A stretch of 64,000 nt of DNA, from contig NC_089493.1 in NCBI RefSeq assembly GCF_036850765.1, forward strand, positions 166,839,640 through 166,903,639, in the 5' to 3' direction. Origin of the DNA: Saccopteryx bilineata (lineage: Eukaryota; Chordata; Mammalia; Chiroptera; Emballonuridae). Numbering within the stretch: the stretch's first letter is position 1; each line of letters opens with the position of its first letter. Below are positions 10,499-22,519 of this stretch, piece after piece. The notes beneath the pieces are model-generated. The model was given only the letters and a program-made list of their open reading frames with translations. It was not told where the DNA came from and searched no databases. The position numbers were made by a program, and so were the translations under genes.

Positions 10499-12928
10499 AT
10501 GGCGAATCAGCTTCTACGCCTGGACCGCAGCGGGCAGGTCCTACTGTACATTTTCCTGGGGAGTCTGCGGGGGTCTGGGGCCGGGCAGATCCGATACTCG
10601 GTGCCCGAAGAGACAGACAAAGGCTTCTTCGTGGGCAATATCTCCAAGGACCTGGGGCTGGAGCCCCGAGAGCTGGCGGAGCGCCGCGTCCGCATCGTCT
10701 CCAGAGGTAGGACGCAGCTTTTCGCTCTGCATCCGCGAAGCGGCAGCTTGATCACAGCAGGTAGGATAGACCGGGAGGAACTCTGTGAGAAGATGTCCTC
10801 CTGTTTTTTAAATATGGAGATACTTGTGGAAGATACCCTCAAGATTTACGGAGTGGAAGTGGAAATAATGGATATTAATGATAACGCCCCCAGCTTCCAG
10901 GAGGAGGAATTAGAGATAAAAGTCAGTGAGCATGCAACTCCGGGGTCGCGATTTCCCCTTCCTAACGCTAGGGATCCAGACGTAGGAAAGAACTCCCTAC
11001 AGCGCTACCAGCTCAACCCTAATAGTTACTTCTCCTTGCAAGTGCGAGGCAGAACCGATGGGGCCAAGAATCCTGAGCTAGTGCTGGAGAGGAGCCTGGA
11101 CCGGGAGAAAGAGGCTAATCATCTCCTCCTCCTCACAGCCTTAGATGGAGGAGATCCCATCCGCCAGGGCACTATTCCCATTCGTGTAGTCGTTCTTGAC
11201 GTAAATGACCATATCCCAAAGTTTACACAGTCTGAATATCGAGTGAGTGTTCCCGAGAACCTCAGCTCTGGAACCCGGGTGCTTATGGTAAACACAACAG
11301 ATCCAGATGAGGGAATCAACGGCGAAGTAGTGTATTCATTCCAGAATATGGACAGCAAAGCTTCTAAAATATTCCATTTGGATTCTCGAACTGGAGAAGT
11401 CTCAGTACAGGGGCCTCTGGATTTTGAGAAACATAGATTCTATGAGATGGAGATTCAGGGCCGAGATGGTGGAGGTCTCTCCACCACTGCTAAGATGTTG
11501 ATCACAGTTGTGGATGTGAATGATAATGCTCCAGAAATAACTATCACATCTTCTACCAACTCAGTGCTGGAAAACTCTCCTCCAGGTACAGTGATTGCTC
11601 TTCTAAATGTGCAAGATCAAGACTCTGGAGAAAATGGTCAAGTCTCTTGTTTCATTCCTAACAATCTGCCTTTTAATTTAGAAAAGACTTACGGAAATTA
11701 TTACAAGTTGATAACAAACAGAGCGCTGGACAGAGAGCAGATACAGAGCTACAATATAACCCTGACAGCTACAGATCAGGGAAGTCCACCCTTGTCTACA
11801 AACACTTACATTTCATTGAATGTAGCAGATGAAAACGATAACCCCCCCACTTTTGCTCACTCCTCTTACTCAGCCTACATTCCTGAAAACAACCCCAGAG
11901 GAGCCTCCTTCTTATCAGTGACCGCACTTGATAGGGACAGCAAAGAAAATGCTAGGGTCACTTACTCTCTGGTGGAGGACACCATCCAGGGAGCTCCCCT
12001 GTCCTCTTACATCTCTATCAACTCAGAGACTGGGGTCCTGTATGCGCTATGCTCATTCGACTATGAGCAGTTCCGAGACCTGCAGCTACAAGTGATGGCA
12101 CAAGACAGTGGGGACCCTGCACTCAGTACCAACGTGTCCCTGAGCATATTTGTGCTGGACCAGAACGACAATGCACCAGAGATCCTGTATCCCGCACTCC
12201 CCACTGATGGCTCCACCGGCGTGGAGCTGGCACCCCGCTCCGCAGAACCCGGCTACCTGGTGACTAAGGTGGTCGCGGTGGACAGAGACTCGGGCCAGAA
12301 CGCCTGGCTGTCCTACCGCCTGCTCAAGGCCAGCGAGCCAGGGCTCTTCGCGGTGGGGCTGCACACGGGCGAGGTGCGCACTGCGCGGGCCCTGCTGGAC
12401 AGAGATGCGCTCAAGCAGAGCCTGGTGGTGGCGGTCCAGGACCACGGCCAGCCCCCTCTGTCGGCCACCGTCACGCTCACCGTGGCCGTGGCCGACAGCA
12501 TCCCAGACGTCCTGGCTGACCTAAGCAGCCTTGAGTCTCACGTCAACCCTGATGAGTCAGGCCTCACGTTATACCTGGTGGTGGCGGTGGCTGCTGTCTC
12601 CTGTGTCTTCCTCGCTTTTGTCATCGTGCTGCTGGCGCTCAGGCTGAGGCGCTGGCACACGTCACGTCCGCTCCAGGCTTCAGGAGGGGGATTGGCGGGC
12701 TTGTCCGCCTCGCACTTTGTGGGCGTGGAGGGGGTGCAGGCTTTCCTGCAGACCTATTCCCACGAGGTCTCCCTCACCGCGGACTCGGGGAAAAGTCACC
12801 TGATCTTCCCGCAGCCCAACTACGCGGACACGCTCATCAGCCACGAAAGCTGTGAGAAAAGCGAGCCTTTCTTGATAGTTGAAGATTCAGTTACCGGTTT
12901 AGGCAAATGTGAACCTACAAATAATCAG
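10499..12928 (+). CDS. PCDHGA11: Protocadherin gamma-A11 variable exon
   Basis: The 810-codon exon starts at the ATG giving [11 protein letters not shown]; this start and the following [10 protein letters not shown] resemble the remembered human A11 N-terminus. The usual order follows: signal peptide (about 1-28), six EC repeats, a transmembrane helix near residues 690-715, and the A-type tail ([31 protein letters not shown]). The EC1 loop is CEKMSSC (CX5C). The EC2-EC3 linker near residue 234 reads DVNDHIPKF, lacking the second Asn of the DxNDN calcium motif. The donor is CAG followed by GTGAGA in phase 0; unspliced readthrough stops at 12961. EC2-EC3 do not obviously match my memory of human A11, so the symbol rests on the N-terminus and on lying between B7 and B8; another A-type identity cannot be excluded. 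Confidence 0.88.
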
Positions 12929-15424
12929 GTGAGATTATTTTTTCTGAGTCCCAATTACTAGTGTCTCTGCCCAAATCTATTAAATGGTTTTTTTGGTGAA
13001 CCTGTTACAAAAATTTTGGGAGGGGGCATATTCAGTTCATACAGACTTAGAACAATACATATAAATTTGTGTATTTTACCTTTAATCACATGACCATAAA
13101 CTTTCAGAAACATTTTATGAAAGTCATTTTTAGTCTGGGTATATTTTCCCTTGATTCCAAAGGTCCAGTGTGCTATTATACCTTGCCTTATAATAAATTG
13201 AGTTTTCATAATATTTTTCTATCATCGGTGTTGATGGCTATCAGTGTAAGCTGGTTATTATTCACAGACATTTTATCTATTTCCCTATTTCAACTTTGCG
13301 TTCTCTCCATCATTATAATTATATTCTACCATTATTTGCTATACTTCTAATGCTCAGATTTTACCTTATTGATTCACAAGCATACCCTTTAGCTCTTTTC
13401 TTATCTGTATACACACAGTCACACATATTTCCACATTCACACATGTAAACTTTCCTCGGAGCACAAAACAATTACAGTATATTTTCATTTTTGATGACTG
13501 GTAATATGTTTAGATCCTGTTGGTTATTTAACTTTGTCTCCTTTATTTATCTCACCAAACATGCTGGTTGCCTTTTAATTACTGGACTCCCTTATGAGAG
13601 GAAACATAGAATACCCTTTTGTTTTTTAAGTTCTAGACATCTTTTCTATTTCTACTGTGAATTCATTAGATAGTTCTGAACTGATGTTCTTTTCTTTTAT
13701 TTTTAAAAAAGATTTTATTTATTGATTTTTGGAGAGGGGAGAGAGACAGAGAGAGGGAAAGTGGGAAAGAGGGGGAGAAACAGGAAGCATTTACTCATAG
13801 TAGTTGCTTTCTGTTTCTGCTTGATGGGGCAAGCCCAGGGATTCGAACCAGTGACCTCTGCATTCCAGGTCCATGCTTTATCCACTGCACCACCACAGGT
13901 CAGGCTCTTTTATTCTTTTACTTGTACTTTAGTGTCTGTGTTGAGTGTTTTTTTACATGAAAAGTCACAGAAATACTTAATTTTGAATTAGTGGTTCTCA
14001 AAAGTTACTTTAAAATCTGTTAAACATGTTTACATTTTTCAGACTTATTTATATGGAATAGTTTGTGAATATAAGGATGGAGTGGGTATTTGGACTTCAT
14101 AAGAGATGGATTTAGCTGGTATTGCTCTGGATATTTTTGTTTGTTTTCAATATGCCAATGAATCATGGATTCCCTCTTTATTTCCTTCATAAAGTCATTT
14201 TGTATTATATCTAGGTATGGTATTCTAAATTCTTATTCAGAAACAACTTGTTATTAAAGCCCTAAGAGTTACCTACTAACACATTTGTTATCTAAAGCAA
14301 AGTCTAGGAAAGTCAAATGAGAAGAGGAGATATATCTAGGGTATTTGATCTCAGGAATTGTCTCCATAATCAATTCAGCTCCTCAATGTCACACTACTTC
14401 TAGATATTGGGTCCAAATTATTTGCATATTCATGTTCCCTTTCAAGTTTACTTTACTTTCTCATTTAAGAATTGGCTGTAATGTTATTAAGTATATGTAG
14501 AATATCTAATGTTTGGGTGAAAAAATTTCAACTGCAGGAGAAGGAAGTCTTGCAACAGATGCCTAAATTTGTCTTGAAGTCAAGAAAATGTTAGTGTTTT
14601 GGTGCTTATGGAATTCCAAACTAAAAAAAATATATATTAACACATTTTACTTGAACTGAAATTAGATGAATGAAAAGGATATGAAGTATTTTGCTGGAAG
14701 AGAGAGGTAGTCCATATTTTTAAAAACATTAGTCTGAACTAGTTAGGAGCTGGCAACCAAGATCTTGGAAGATAAAAAGGAAAGGTTGGTTTTGAAACTT
14801 GAGATGAAGAAGGCTGTTTTGACTCTGTGGTAAAGTTCTGTTAAGGTGCAACATATAGTCCAGTTAAATAAAAAGACAGAAAGAAAACACCTTCACATTT
14901 TATGTCATTAAATTCCTATGGTAACCTATTAAGGTATAATTTTATATCATCTAAGCGTAAAACACTTAATCCCTTTCATAAATCTTTTATATGTAACAGG
15001 GAAAACTTAATGGCATTGGCCATTGGTATACTGAGTACACCTATATAGCTTTGAGCTCTCCTCCAGTTTCCTCTGATAAACGGAGGAGGGAAATTATCTG
15101 CACCTAAGATTGACTCTAATACTGGGTGTCATTTTGTGGCTGTTAAAATTTCCCCATACCACTTGGTGGGGCTGTTTTCTCATTGGTCTTTGTTCTAAAT
15201 CTGGAGAGAAACTTTGCTTTGTTTTTCCAATATCTGAACTGCCAATGATTAGAAAAAGACAAACTTTTCTCATTCGTGGGTAAATGGCTCTTCTATAGAA
15301 CTCCATCTCTGAGGAACTTTCTTTGAAAGTAAACACTTGGAAACAGACACAGCCAAAACAACATAGCTGTCAAAATACCGAATCTCATTATTTGCAAGAC
15401 TTTTGCCTGCAGTTCTCTAAACAG
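12929..15424. other. Intergenic interval A11-B8
   Basis: Spacer of 2.5 kb with one SINE (13698-13905). The rest is AT-rich with no gene or repeat I can name. Confidence 0.6.
13698..13905 (-). mobile_element. Bat tRNA-derived SINE (short type)
   Basis: Minus-strand head CCTGACCTGTGGTGGTGCAG, CT-rich middle and A/T-rich end. Its flanks are T-rich, so the target duplication is unclear. Confidence 0.85.
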
Positions 15425-15450
15425 ACTCCGAGCGCCGCTCTTGGCCAATG
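15425..15450 (+). promoter_or_regulatory. CSE of the B8 promoter, variant core
   Basis: AGCGCCGCTC followed by TTGGCCAATG, about 262 bp before the ATG. The last base of the usual CGCTG core is C here. The extension is of the B type, like B7 and C3. Confidence 0.8.
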
Positions 15451-15696
15451 TGCTGCAAGAGCTGGAGTCCAGGGTCCACCCGGGTGATTTGCTGCGCAGT
15501 CACAAAAGCAAGTACGTAGAAAGGAGAGGAACCCTCAGTCCGGTCGCTGCTCGGCTAATCTGATTCCGGAATACCGACTGGGATGCCTTCAAACTGGGAG
15601 TCTTGAGTTTTCTACGCGGTGAAAGTCGATATTTTAAACGCAATTTGTAAAGAAAGCATCTTCTCAACGCCAGAAGTTGCAGCAGGGCTGAGAAGG

Positions 15697-18102
15697 ATGG
15701 GAAGTAGGGCGAAACAGAGGAGCGGTACCCGGCGGCAAGTACTCTTTCCCTTCCTGCTGCCTTTGTTCTGCGGAGCGCTCTCCGAGCAGATCCGCTACTC
15801 TATTCCGGAAGAAATGGCCAGGGGCTCTGTGGTGGGGAACCTCGCTAAGGACTTGGGGCTGCCTGTACGAGATTTATTGACCCGCAACCTCAGAGTTAGT
15901 GCAGAGAAACAATACTTTACCATAAACACGGAGAATGGGAACTTAATTGTGAATGACAGAATAGATCGGGAATCGCTCTGTCCTCAAAACCCTCTGTGTG
16001 TTGTGCCCTTAGAGATTGTAGCAGAGAACCCTCTAAATGTTTTTCACATAAACGTAATTATAGAAGATATAAATGACAATGCACCTCACTTCCTCCAAAA
16101 TAGCATTATTTTACAAATCAATGAACTTGCAATTCCAGGAACTCGGTTTGGTCTGGAATCTGGTATAGATGCAGATGTAGGGCCTAACTCTCTTCAGAGT
16201 TACCAACTCAGCTATAATGAGCACTTCTCTCTGATGATGAAGGATAAGACTGAAGGCAAGAACACCCCTGAATTAATGTTGGAGAAGCCCCTGGACCGGG
16301 AACAACAGAGCTCTCATCTCCTGGTCCTGACAGCGGTGGATGGGGGTGACCCAGTCCAAACTGGCACCACTCAAATCAAGATCGAAGTCACTGATGCCAA
16401 TGATAACCCCCCAATGTTCAGTCAGGATGTGTACAAAGTTAGCCTGAGAGAAAACTTGCCCTCAGGCACCTCTGTGCTAAAGGTGACTGCCACAGACCCA
16501 GATGAGGGCATCAATGCAGAGATCACCTACTCCTTCAAAATATTAGGAGATGTTGGAAATATGTTTATGTTAAACCATCAAAGTGGAGAAATTAAATCCA
16601 AAGACCCTATAGACTTCGAAATCAGTAGCAGTTATACCATAAGCATAGAAGCCAAGGACAGAGGAGGCATGGCCACCGAGTGTAAAATTATACTAGAAAT
16701 TCTAGATGAGAATGACAACGCCCCAGAGGTGGTTTTCACTTCCGTATCTAGTTCCATAACCGAGGATGCAGAGCCTGGGACGGTGATTGCTTTGTTTAAA
16801 ACACATGATAAAGATTCGCGAGAAAACGGGGAAGTCACATGTCTAATAAAAGAGAAAGTTCCTTTTAGGATTCAATCTTCTGCCAATAATTACTACAAGC
16901 TTGTAACAGATGGAGCCCTGGACCGGGAACAGACCCCGGTTTACAATGTTACCATTACGGCCACTGACAGAGGTAAGCCGCCCCTCTCCTCCAGCAGAAG
17001 CGTCACCCTACACATCGGGGACGTCAATGACAACGTTCCAGTTTTCCAACAGTCAGCCTACCTGGTCCACGTGCCAGAAAACAACCCGCCCGGTGCCTCC
17101 ATAGCGCAGGTCAGCGCCTCTGACCCCGACCTGGGACCCAATGGCCGCGTCTCCTACTCCATCGTGGCCAGTGACCTGGAGCCGCGCGCGCTGTTGTCCT
17201 ACGTGTCGGTGAGCGCGCAGAACGGGGTGGTGTTCGCGCAGCGCGCCTTCGACCACGAGCAGCTGCGCGCCTTCCAGCTGACGCTGCAAGCGCGTGACCA
17301 GGGCTCGCCCGAGCTAAGCGCCAACATCAGCCTACGCGTGTTGGTGGACGACTGCAACGACAACGCGCCAAGAGTGTTGTACCCGGCGCTGGGGCCCGAC
17401 GGCTCTGCGCTCTTCGACGCCGTACCGCGCGCCGCGCAGCCCGGCTACCTGGTTACCAAGGTGGTGGCGGTGGATGCGGACTCCGGACACAATGCCTGGC
17501 TGTCCTACCACGTGCTGCAGGCCAGCGAGCCCGGACTGTTCAGCCTTGGGCTGCGTACGGGCGAGGTGCGCACAGCGCGTGCTCTGGGCGACAGGGACGT
17601 GGCCCGCCAACGCCTGCTGGTCGCTGTGCGTGATGGAGGACAGCCGCCTCTCTCGGCCACCGCTACGCTGCATCTGGTCTTTGCGGACAGCCTACAAGAG
17701 GCACTGCCAGACCTCAGTGATCGTCTCACACCCTCTAACCCCCAGGCTGAGCTGCAATTTTACCTGGTGGTGGCATTGGCCTTGATATCCGTGCTCTTCT
17801 TTCTGTCTGTGATTCTGGCCATTGCCGTGCGCCTGCGAAGCTCCTCTAACCTGGATACGTGGCACTGCTTTCAGCGTAGTCTCTGTACTAAGACTGCACC
17901 GCGGGCTTCTCCCAACTACGAGGGAACTTTGCCTTATTCCTACGATCTGTATGTTGCTTCCGATTATCAGAAAACAAGGTTTAATTTTCTCTCTATGGCG
18001 TCAGAAACGGTCCCTCCACAAGATCTTTCAAACGAAGTATCTTTGGTAGTAAGTGTCACTGAGGAAAATAAGTCAAGCGCTAACTCTATTGCTTCTACTC
18101 AC
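15697..18102 (+). CDS. PCDHGB8: Protocadherin gamma-B8 variable exon, intact
   Basis: The 802-codon B-type exon has no stop or frameshift. The start is the ATG giving [10 protein letters not shown], followed by a hydrophobic signal and [10 protein letters not shown]. It has six EC repeats with linkers DINDNAP, DANDNPP, DENDNAP, DVNDNVP and, near residue 553, DCNDNAP, where a Cys replaces the usual Arg. The EC1 loop is CPQNPLC (CX5C). A transmembrane helix ([20 protein letters not shown]) precedes the B-type tail [16 protein letters not shown], which lacks the Ser of PNYSEG. The donor is CAC followed by GTGAGT in phase 0. It lies between A11 and A12, where human has the pseudogene PCDHGB8P and mouse a working Pcdhgb8, so I infer B8. 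Its CSE and open frame both argue for a functional gene. Confidence 0.88.
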
Positions 18103-19188
18103 GTGAGTTTCAATGAATGTCCTTCATCTACAAATGGTTTGCTTTAATTTTCTTTATTAACTACAAAGAGAGGACAATGCATGTCCTTTTTAAAAGAACA
18201 TAGTAATGATTTTATAATATTCAGGTACCTATGCTAGGGATTATTTGAAGCCCACTGAGTAGGTCAATTTTATGCTCTATCTTTTCTCAAAGTCACCTGT
18301 AGATTTCTCACCAATTAAAATTTTTTTCATGGTATTCCTGCCAAATTAGATTCATGAAATAACAGTGAGAATTTCCCACTACATTTTGATGAACTTCCAA
18401 ATGTATTGCCAGTAATTCTTAATAATTGAAATTTGGTTTACTACCCAGAAAAAGGTAAGTTTATAATATTCTTTGTATTACTAACTTTCCTGCATATTCT
18501 TTCAAAATATAATGTTAGTAGATTATTCAGTATTACCCTTATTTCTAGTAAATGTAAATTGGAATACTTTCATTTTGTTCTAAAAATGTTAATGTGTGTT
18601 CTATTAATTTCCAGTGATTATCAAAATGTGTTCATTCACATCTTTTGTTTTTAGGTTTCCATATTATTGTGAAAACTTGGTTTTTAAATTTAAATGTCAA
18701 CAACTTCTAAAAGTAGTTCTTCCATTTAGACATATTTAAGAATCTATGAAAAATAATCTGCCCCAAATTATGGCTGAGTAAAATATTTTAAATTATTCTA
18801 TTATATGATTTCTGAACACAGAAAATTTCTAGGGAGATGTCCCATGATAAGTATGCTGGGAGTACTGGTGATGTCAAAGCAGGTACACTAAGATTGGGAT
18901 AAAATTACTACATATAGAAATTTCAAGTTTATTTAAAAGCTCATCAGAATATGCCTGACAACTACAGAAAATAATCTCTAGAAAGTGGCTCTGTGTGAAA
19001 AATTTTAGGGAAATAAAAAAGAAGATACCGGTAGTTTTAATTAAAAGAAATACTGGAGTTTTCATTGGCTCCACTTCCATCCTTATTTGAAGAACAGTAG
19101 GTGGAGCTATTTTAGGTCTAAAAACCAAAAATCCTTTCAAGGATTGTGCAGTAATTGGAGTTCAAGATTGTGCAGTAATTGGTTAGGA
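18103..19188. other. Intergenic interval B8-A12
   Basis: AT-rich spacer without recognisable repeats or genes until the A12 promoter. A short tandem duplication at 19142-19182 is listed separately. Confidence 0.6.
19142..19182 (+). repeat. 24-bp tandem duplication just upstream of the A12 CSE
   Basis: GATTGTGCAGTAATTGG occurs at 19142-19158 and again at 19166-19182 with a 24-bp period. Each copy contains ATTGG, the reverse of a CCAAT box. It ends 6 bp before the CSE. Confidence 0.9.
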
Positions 19189-19216
19189 CTCTGAGCGCCG
19201 CTGTTCACCAATCAGG
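19189..19216 (+). promoter_or_regulatory. CSE of the PCDHGA12 promoter
   Basis: GAGCGCCGCTG followed by the A-type extension TTCACCAATCAGGAAG, about 220 bp before the ATG. Confidence 0.85.
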
Positions 19217-19419
19217 AAGAGAAAAGCAGCGGAGCCTGCTTGCCTGCACGCGCCTGAAACACAAAGCAAGGATAGAAACTAACCGTCTCCTTCTGGACTG
19301 GAAGAAAATTGAACGGAGGAGCTGTGGTCCCCCAGCTGACGGATTCTAAGGACAGCAGTGCTAATCCTGACCTCGGTGGTTAAGGGAAGAACTGGAAATA
19401 ACCCTCCAGGAAAGTGACA

Positions 19420-21843
19420 ATGATTCCCGAGCGACTGCACCAGGACTGCAAAGGGCTGGTCCTGCTGGGAGTTCTCCTGGGGATTCTGTGGGAAACTGGA
19501 TGCACCCAAATCAACTATTCAATTCCTGAGGAGCTGGAGAAAGGCTCTAGGGTGGGCAACATTGCCAAGGATCTGGGGCTGGAGGCCCGGGAACTGGAAG
19601 AGCGCAGAGTCCGCATCGTTTCTGGAGGTAGGACGCAACTTTTCGCTCTGAACCCGCGAAGCGGCAGCTTGGTCACTGCGGGCAGGATAGACCGGGAGGA
19701 GCTCTGCATGGGGGCCATAAAGTGTCAACTAAATCTGGAGATCCTGATGGAGGATAAAGTGAAAATATACGGGGTGCTGGTAGAAGTGAGGGACATTAAT
19801 GATAATGCCCCCTACTTCCCAGAAGGTGAATTAGAAATAAAAATGAGTGAAAACGCAGCCACTGGGATGCGGTTCCCCCTTCCCCACGCTTGGGATCCGG
19901 ATATCGGGAAGAATTCTCTCCAGAGCTACGAGCTCAGTAGTAATACTCACTTCTCCCTGGACGTGCAAAGCGGAGCGGATGGGAACAAATACCCAGAATT
20001 GGTGCTGGAGCGCGCTTTGGACCGCGAGGAAGAAGCGGTTCACCACCTAGTTCTTTCAGCCTCTGACAAAGGCGACCCAGTGCGCACTGGCACAGCGCGC
20101 ATCCTCGTGACTGTCCTTGATGCGAACGACAATGCACCAATGTTTGCGCAGTCCGAGTACCGCGTGAGCATTCCGGAGAATGTGGCCGTGGGCACTACAT
20201 TGCTTCTGGTAAACGCCACCGACCCCGACGAAGGAGCCAATGCGGAAGTGAGGTATTCCTTCCGGTATGTGGACAACAAGGCGGCCCAACTTTTTGAGCT
20301 AAATTGTAATTTAGGGACAATTTCAACAACAGGGGAGCTGAACCACGAGGAATCAGGATTCTATGAAATGGAAGTGCAAGCAACGGATAACGCAGGATAT
20401 TCTGCCCGAGCCAAAGTGCATATCACAGTTTTGGATGTGAATGACAATGCACCTGAAGTACTTGTCACCTCTTTCTCCAGCTCCATTGTGGAAAACTCTC
20501 CCAGAGGGACATTAATTGCTCTTTTAAATGTAAATGACCAAGACTCTGGGGAAAACGGACAAGTGATCTGTTCCATCCAAGGGAACTTGCCCTTTAAATT
20601 AGAAAAGGCTTATGGAAATTACTATAGTTTAGTGACAGACACACTCCTAGACCGAGAACTAGTTCCTAGCTACGACATCACAGTGACCGCCACTGACCGA
20701 GGAAGTCCACCCCTGTCCACAAAAACGCACATCTCACTGAATGTTGCAGACACCAACGACAACCCACCCACCTTCGCTCGCGCCTCCTACACTGCCTATA
20801 TCCCAGAGAACAACCCCAGAGGAGCCTCCATAGTGTCTGTGACTGCCTCCGACCCAGACTACGGAGAGAACGCCCAGGTCACTTACTCCCTGGTTGAGAA
20901 CACCTTCCAGGGAGCTCCCCAGTCATCGTATATCTCCATCAACTCGGACACGGGGGTCCTGTATGCGTTGTGCTCCTTCGACTATGAGCAGTTTCAAGAC
21001 CTGCAGCTACAAGTGATGGCGCATGACAGTGGGGACCCTCCGCTCAGCAGCAATGTATCACTGAGTCTGTTTGTACTGGACCTTAATGACAACACGCCAG
21101 AGATCCTATACCCTGCCTTCCCCACCGAGGGCTCCACTGGAGTGGAACTGGCACCCCGCTCAGCAGAACCCGGATACCTGGTGACCAAGGTGGTGGCAGT
21201 GGACAGAGACTCGGGCCAGAACGCCTGGCTGTCCTACCGCCTGCTCAAGGCCAGCGAGCCAGGGCTCTTCGCGGTGGGGCTGCACACGGGCGAGGTGCGC
21301 ACTGCGCGGGCCCTGCTGGACAGAGATGCGCTCAAGCAGAGCCTGGTGGTGGCGGTCCAGGACCACGGCCAGCCCCCTCTCTCGGCCACCGTCACGCTCA
21401 CTGTGGCTGTGGCCGACAGCATCCCAGACGTCCTGGCTGACCTAAGCAGCCTTGAGTCTCCCGCCAACCCCGACGACTCCGGCCTCACGTTGTACCTGGT
21501 GGTGGCGGTGGCTGCTGTCTCTTGCGTCTTTCTGGCCTTTGTCATCGTGCTGCTGGCGCTCAGGCTGAGGCGCTGGTACACGTCACGTCTGCTCCAGGCT
21601 TCAGGAGGCGGGTTGGCAGGCATACCAGCCTCACACTTTGTGGGCGTGGACGGAGTGAGGGCTTTCCTGCAGACCTATTCCCAGGAGGTCTCTCTCACCG
21701 CGGACTCGGGGAAGAGTCACCTGATCTTCCCGCAGCCCAACTACGCGGACACGCTCATCAGCCAGGAGAGCTGTGAAAAAAGTGAGCCTCTCTTGCTGTC
21801 AGGTGATTCAGTGTTTTCTAAAGATAATCATGTATTAATTCAG
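19420..21843 (+). CDS. PCDHGA12: Protocadherin gamma-A12 variable exon
   Basis: The 808-codon exon starts at the ATG giving [12 protein letters not shown], which matches the remembered human A12 start; the in-frame GTG two codons earlier is not a eukaryotic start. EC1 has the loop CMGAIKC. EC linkers read [36 protein letters not shown] and DLNDNTPEI. The transmembrane helix is near residues 690-714 and the tail ends [15 protein letters not shown], again the A12 signature. The donor is CAG followed by GTGAGT in phase 0; the unspliced frame adds [11 protein letters not shown] and stops at 21879, similar to a known short human isoform. Odd: EC2 has SDKGDP where its paralogues have DGGDP (Lys at about 217). 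This is the last A-type exon before the long gap to C3. Confidence 0.95.
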
Positions 21844-21911
21844 GTGAGTCCCTATCAAATACTTTTCTCTGAGCTTTGAGCAAAATATCTCTTATTATAG
21901 GTAATGAGACT

Positions 21912-22055
21912 TTGTCTGGATACTCCATTGGTTAGAGCATCGTCCTGGTACAAAAAGATTGCCAATTCGATCCCCAGTGAGGGCACATACAGAAACAGAT
22001 TGATGTTTCTGTCTCTCTCTCTCTATTCCTTTTCCTCTCTCTCTAAAATCAATTT
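21912..22055 (+). mobile_element. Old VES-type SINE
   Basis: Degraded tRNA-like head (TTGGTTAGAGCATCGTCCTGG) with a B-box-like AATTCGATCC, then CT repeats and an AAAATCAAT tail. More diverged than the other SINEs. Confidence 0.75.
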
Positions 22056-22182
22056 AAATTGACTTTATAGATAATGAATATATATTCAGAATTTATAAAG
22101 CAGATACACATAAATTTATGTCCATATGGCAGATACCCCGCCACTTTCCCTTAGGCCATTCCTCATGCCTTATTTATAACAA

Positions 22183-22218
<36 letters not shown>

Positions 22219-22236
22219 GTGTGTATGTGTGTGTAT
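22183..22236. repeat. (AT)n-(GT)n microsatellite
   Basis: About 32 bp of AT dinucleotides running into GT dinucleotides. Confidence 0.9.
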
Positions 22237-22305
22237 AAATTTGTATCCACTTTATAAAGTACTTTTTTAATATTGCCTTGTTTTTCTAGTTTAATTTACG
22301 AATGA

Positions 22306-22519
22306 GCCTGACCTGTGGTGGCACAATGGATAAAGTGTCGACCTGGAAATGCTGAGGTCGCCGGTTCGAAACTCTGGGCCTGCCTGGTCAAGGCACATAT
22401 GGGAGTTGATGCTTCCAGCTCCTCCCCACCTTCTCTCTCTGTCTCTCTCTCCTCTCTCTCTCCCTCTCTGCCCCTCTCCTCTCTAAAATGAATAAATAAT
22501 AAAAAAAAACATGTAAAAA
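22306..22519 (+). mobile_element. Bat tRNA-derived SINE (short type)
   Basis: Head CCTGACCTGTGGTGGCACAA, B box GGTTCGAAACTC, CT-rich middle and A-rich tail. Perfect 13-bp target duplication AATTTACGAATGA at 22293-22305 and 22520-22532. Confidence 0.92.
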
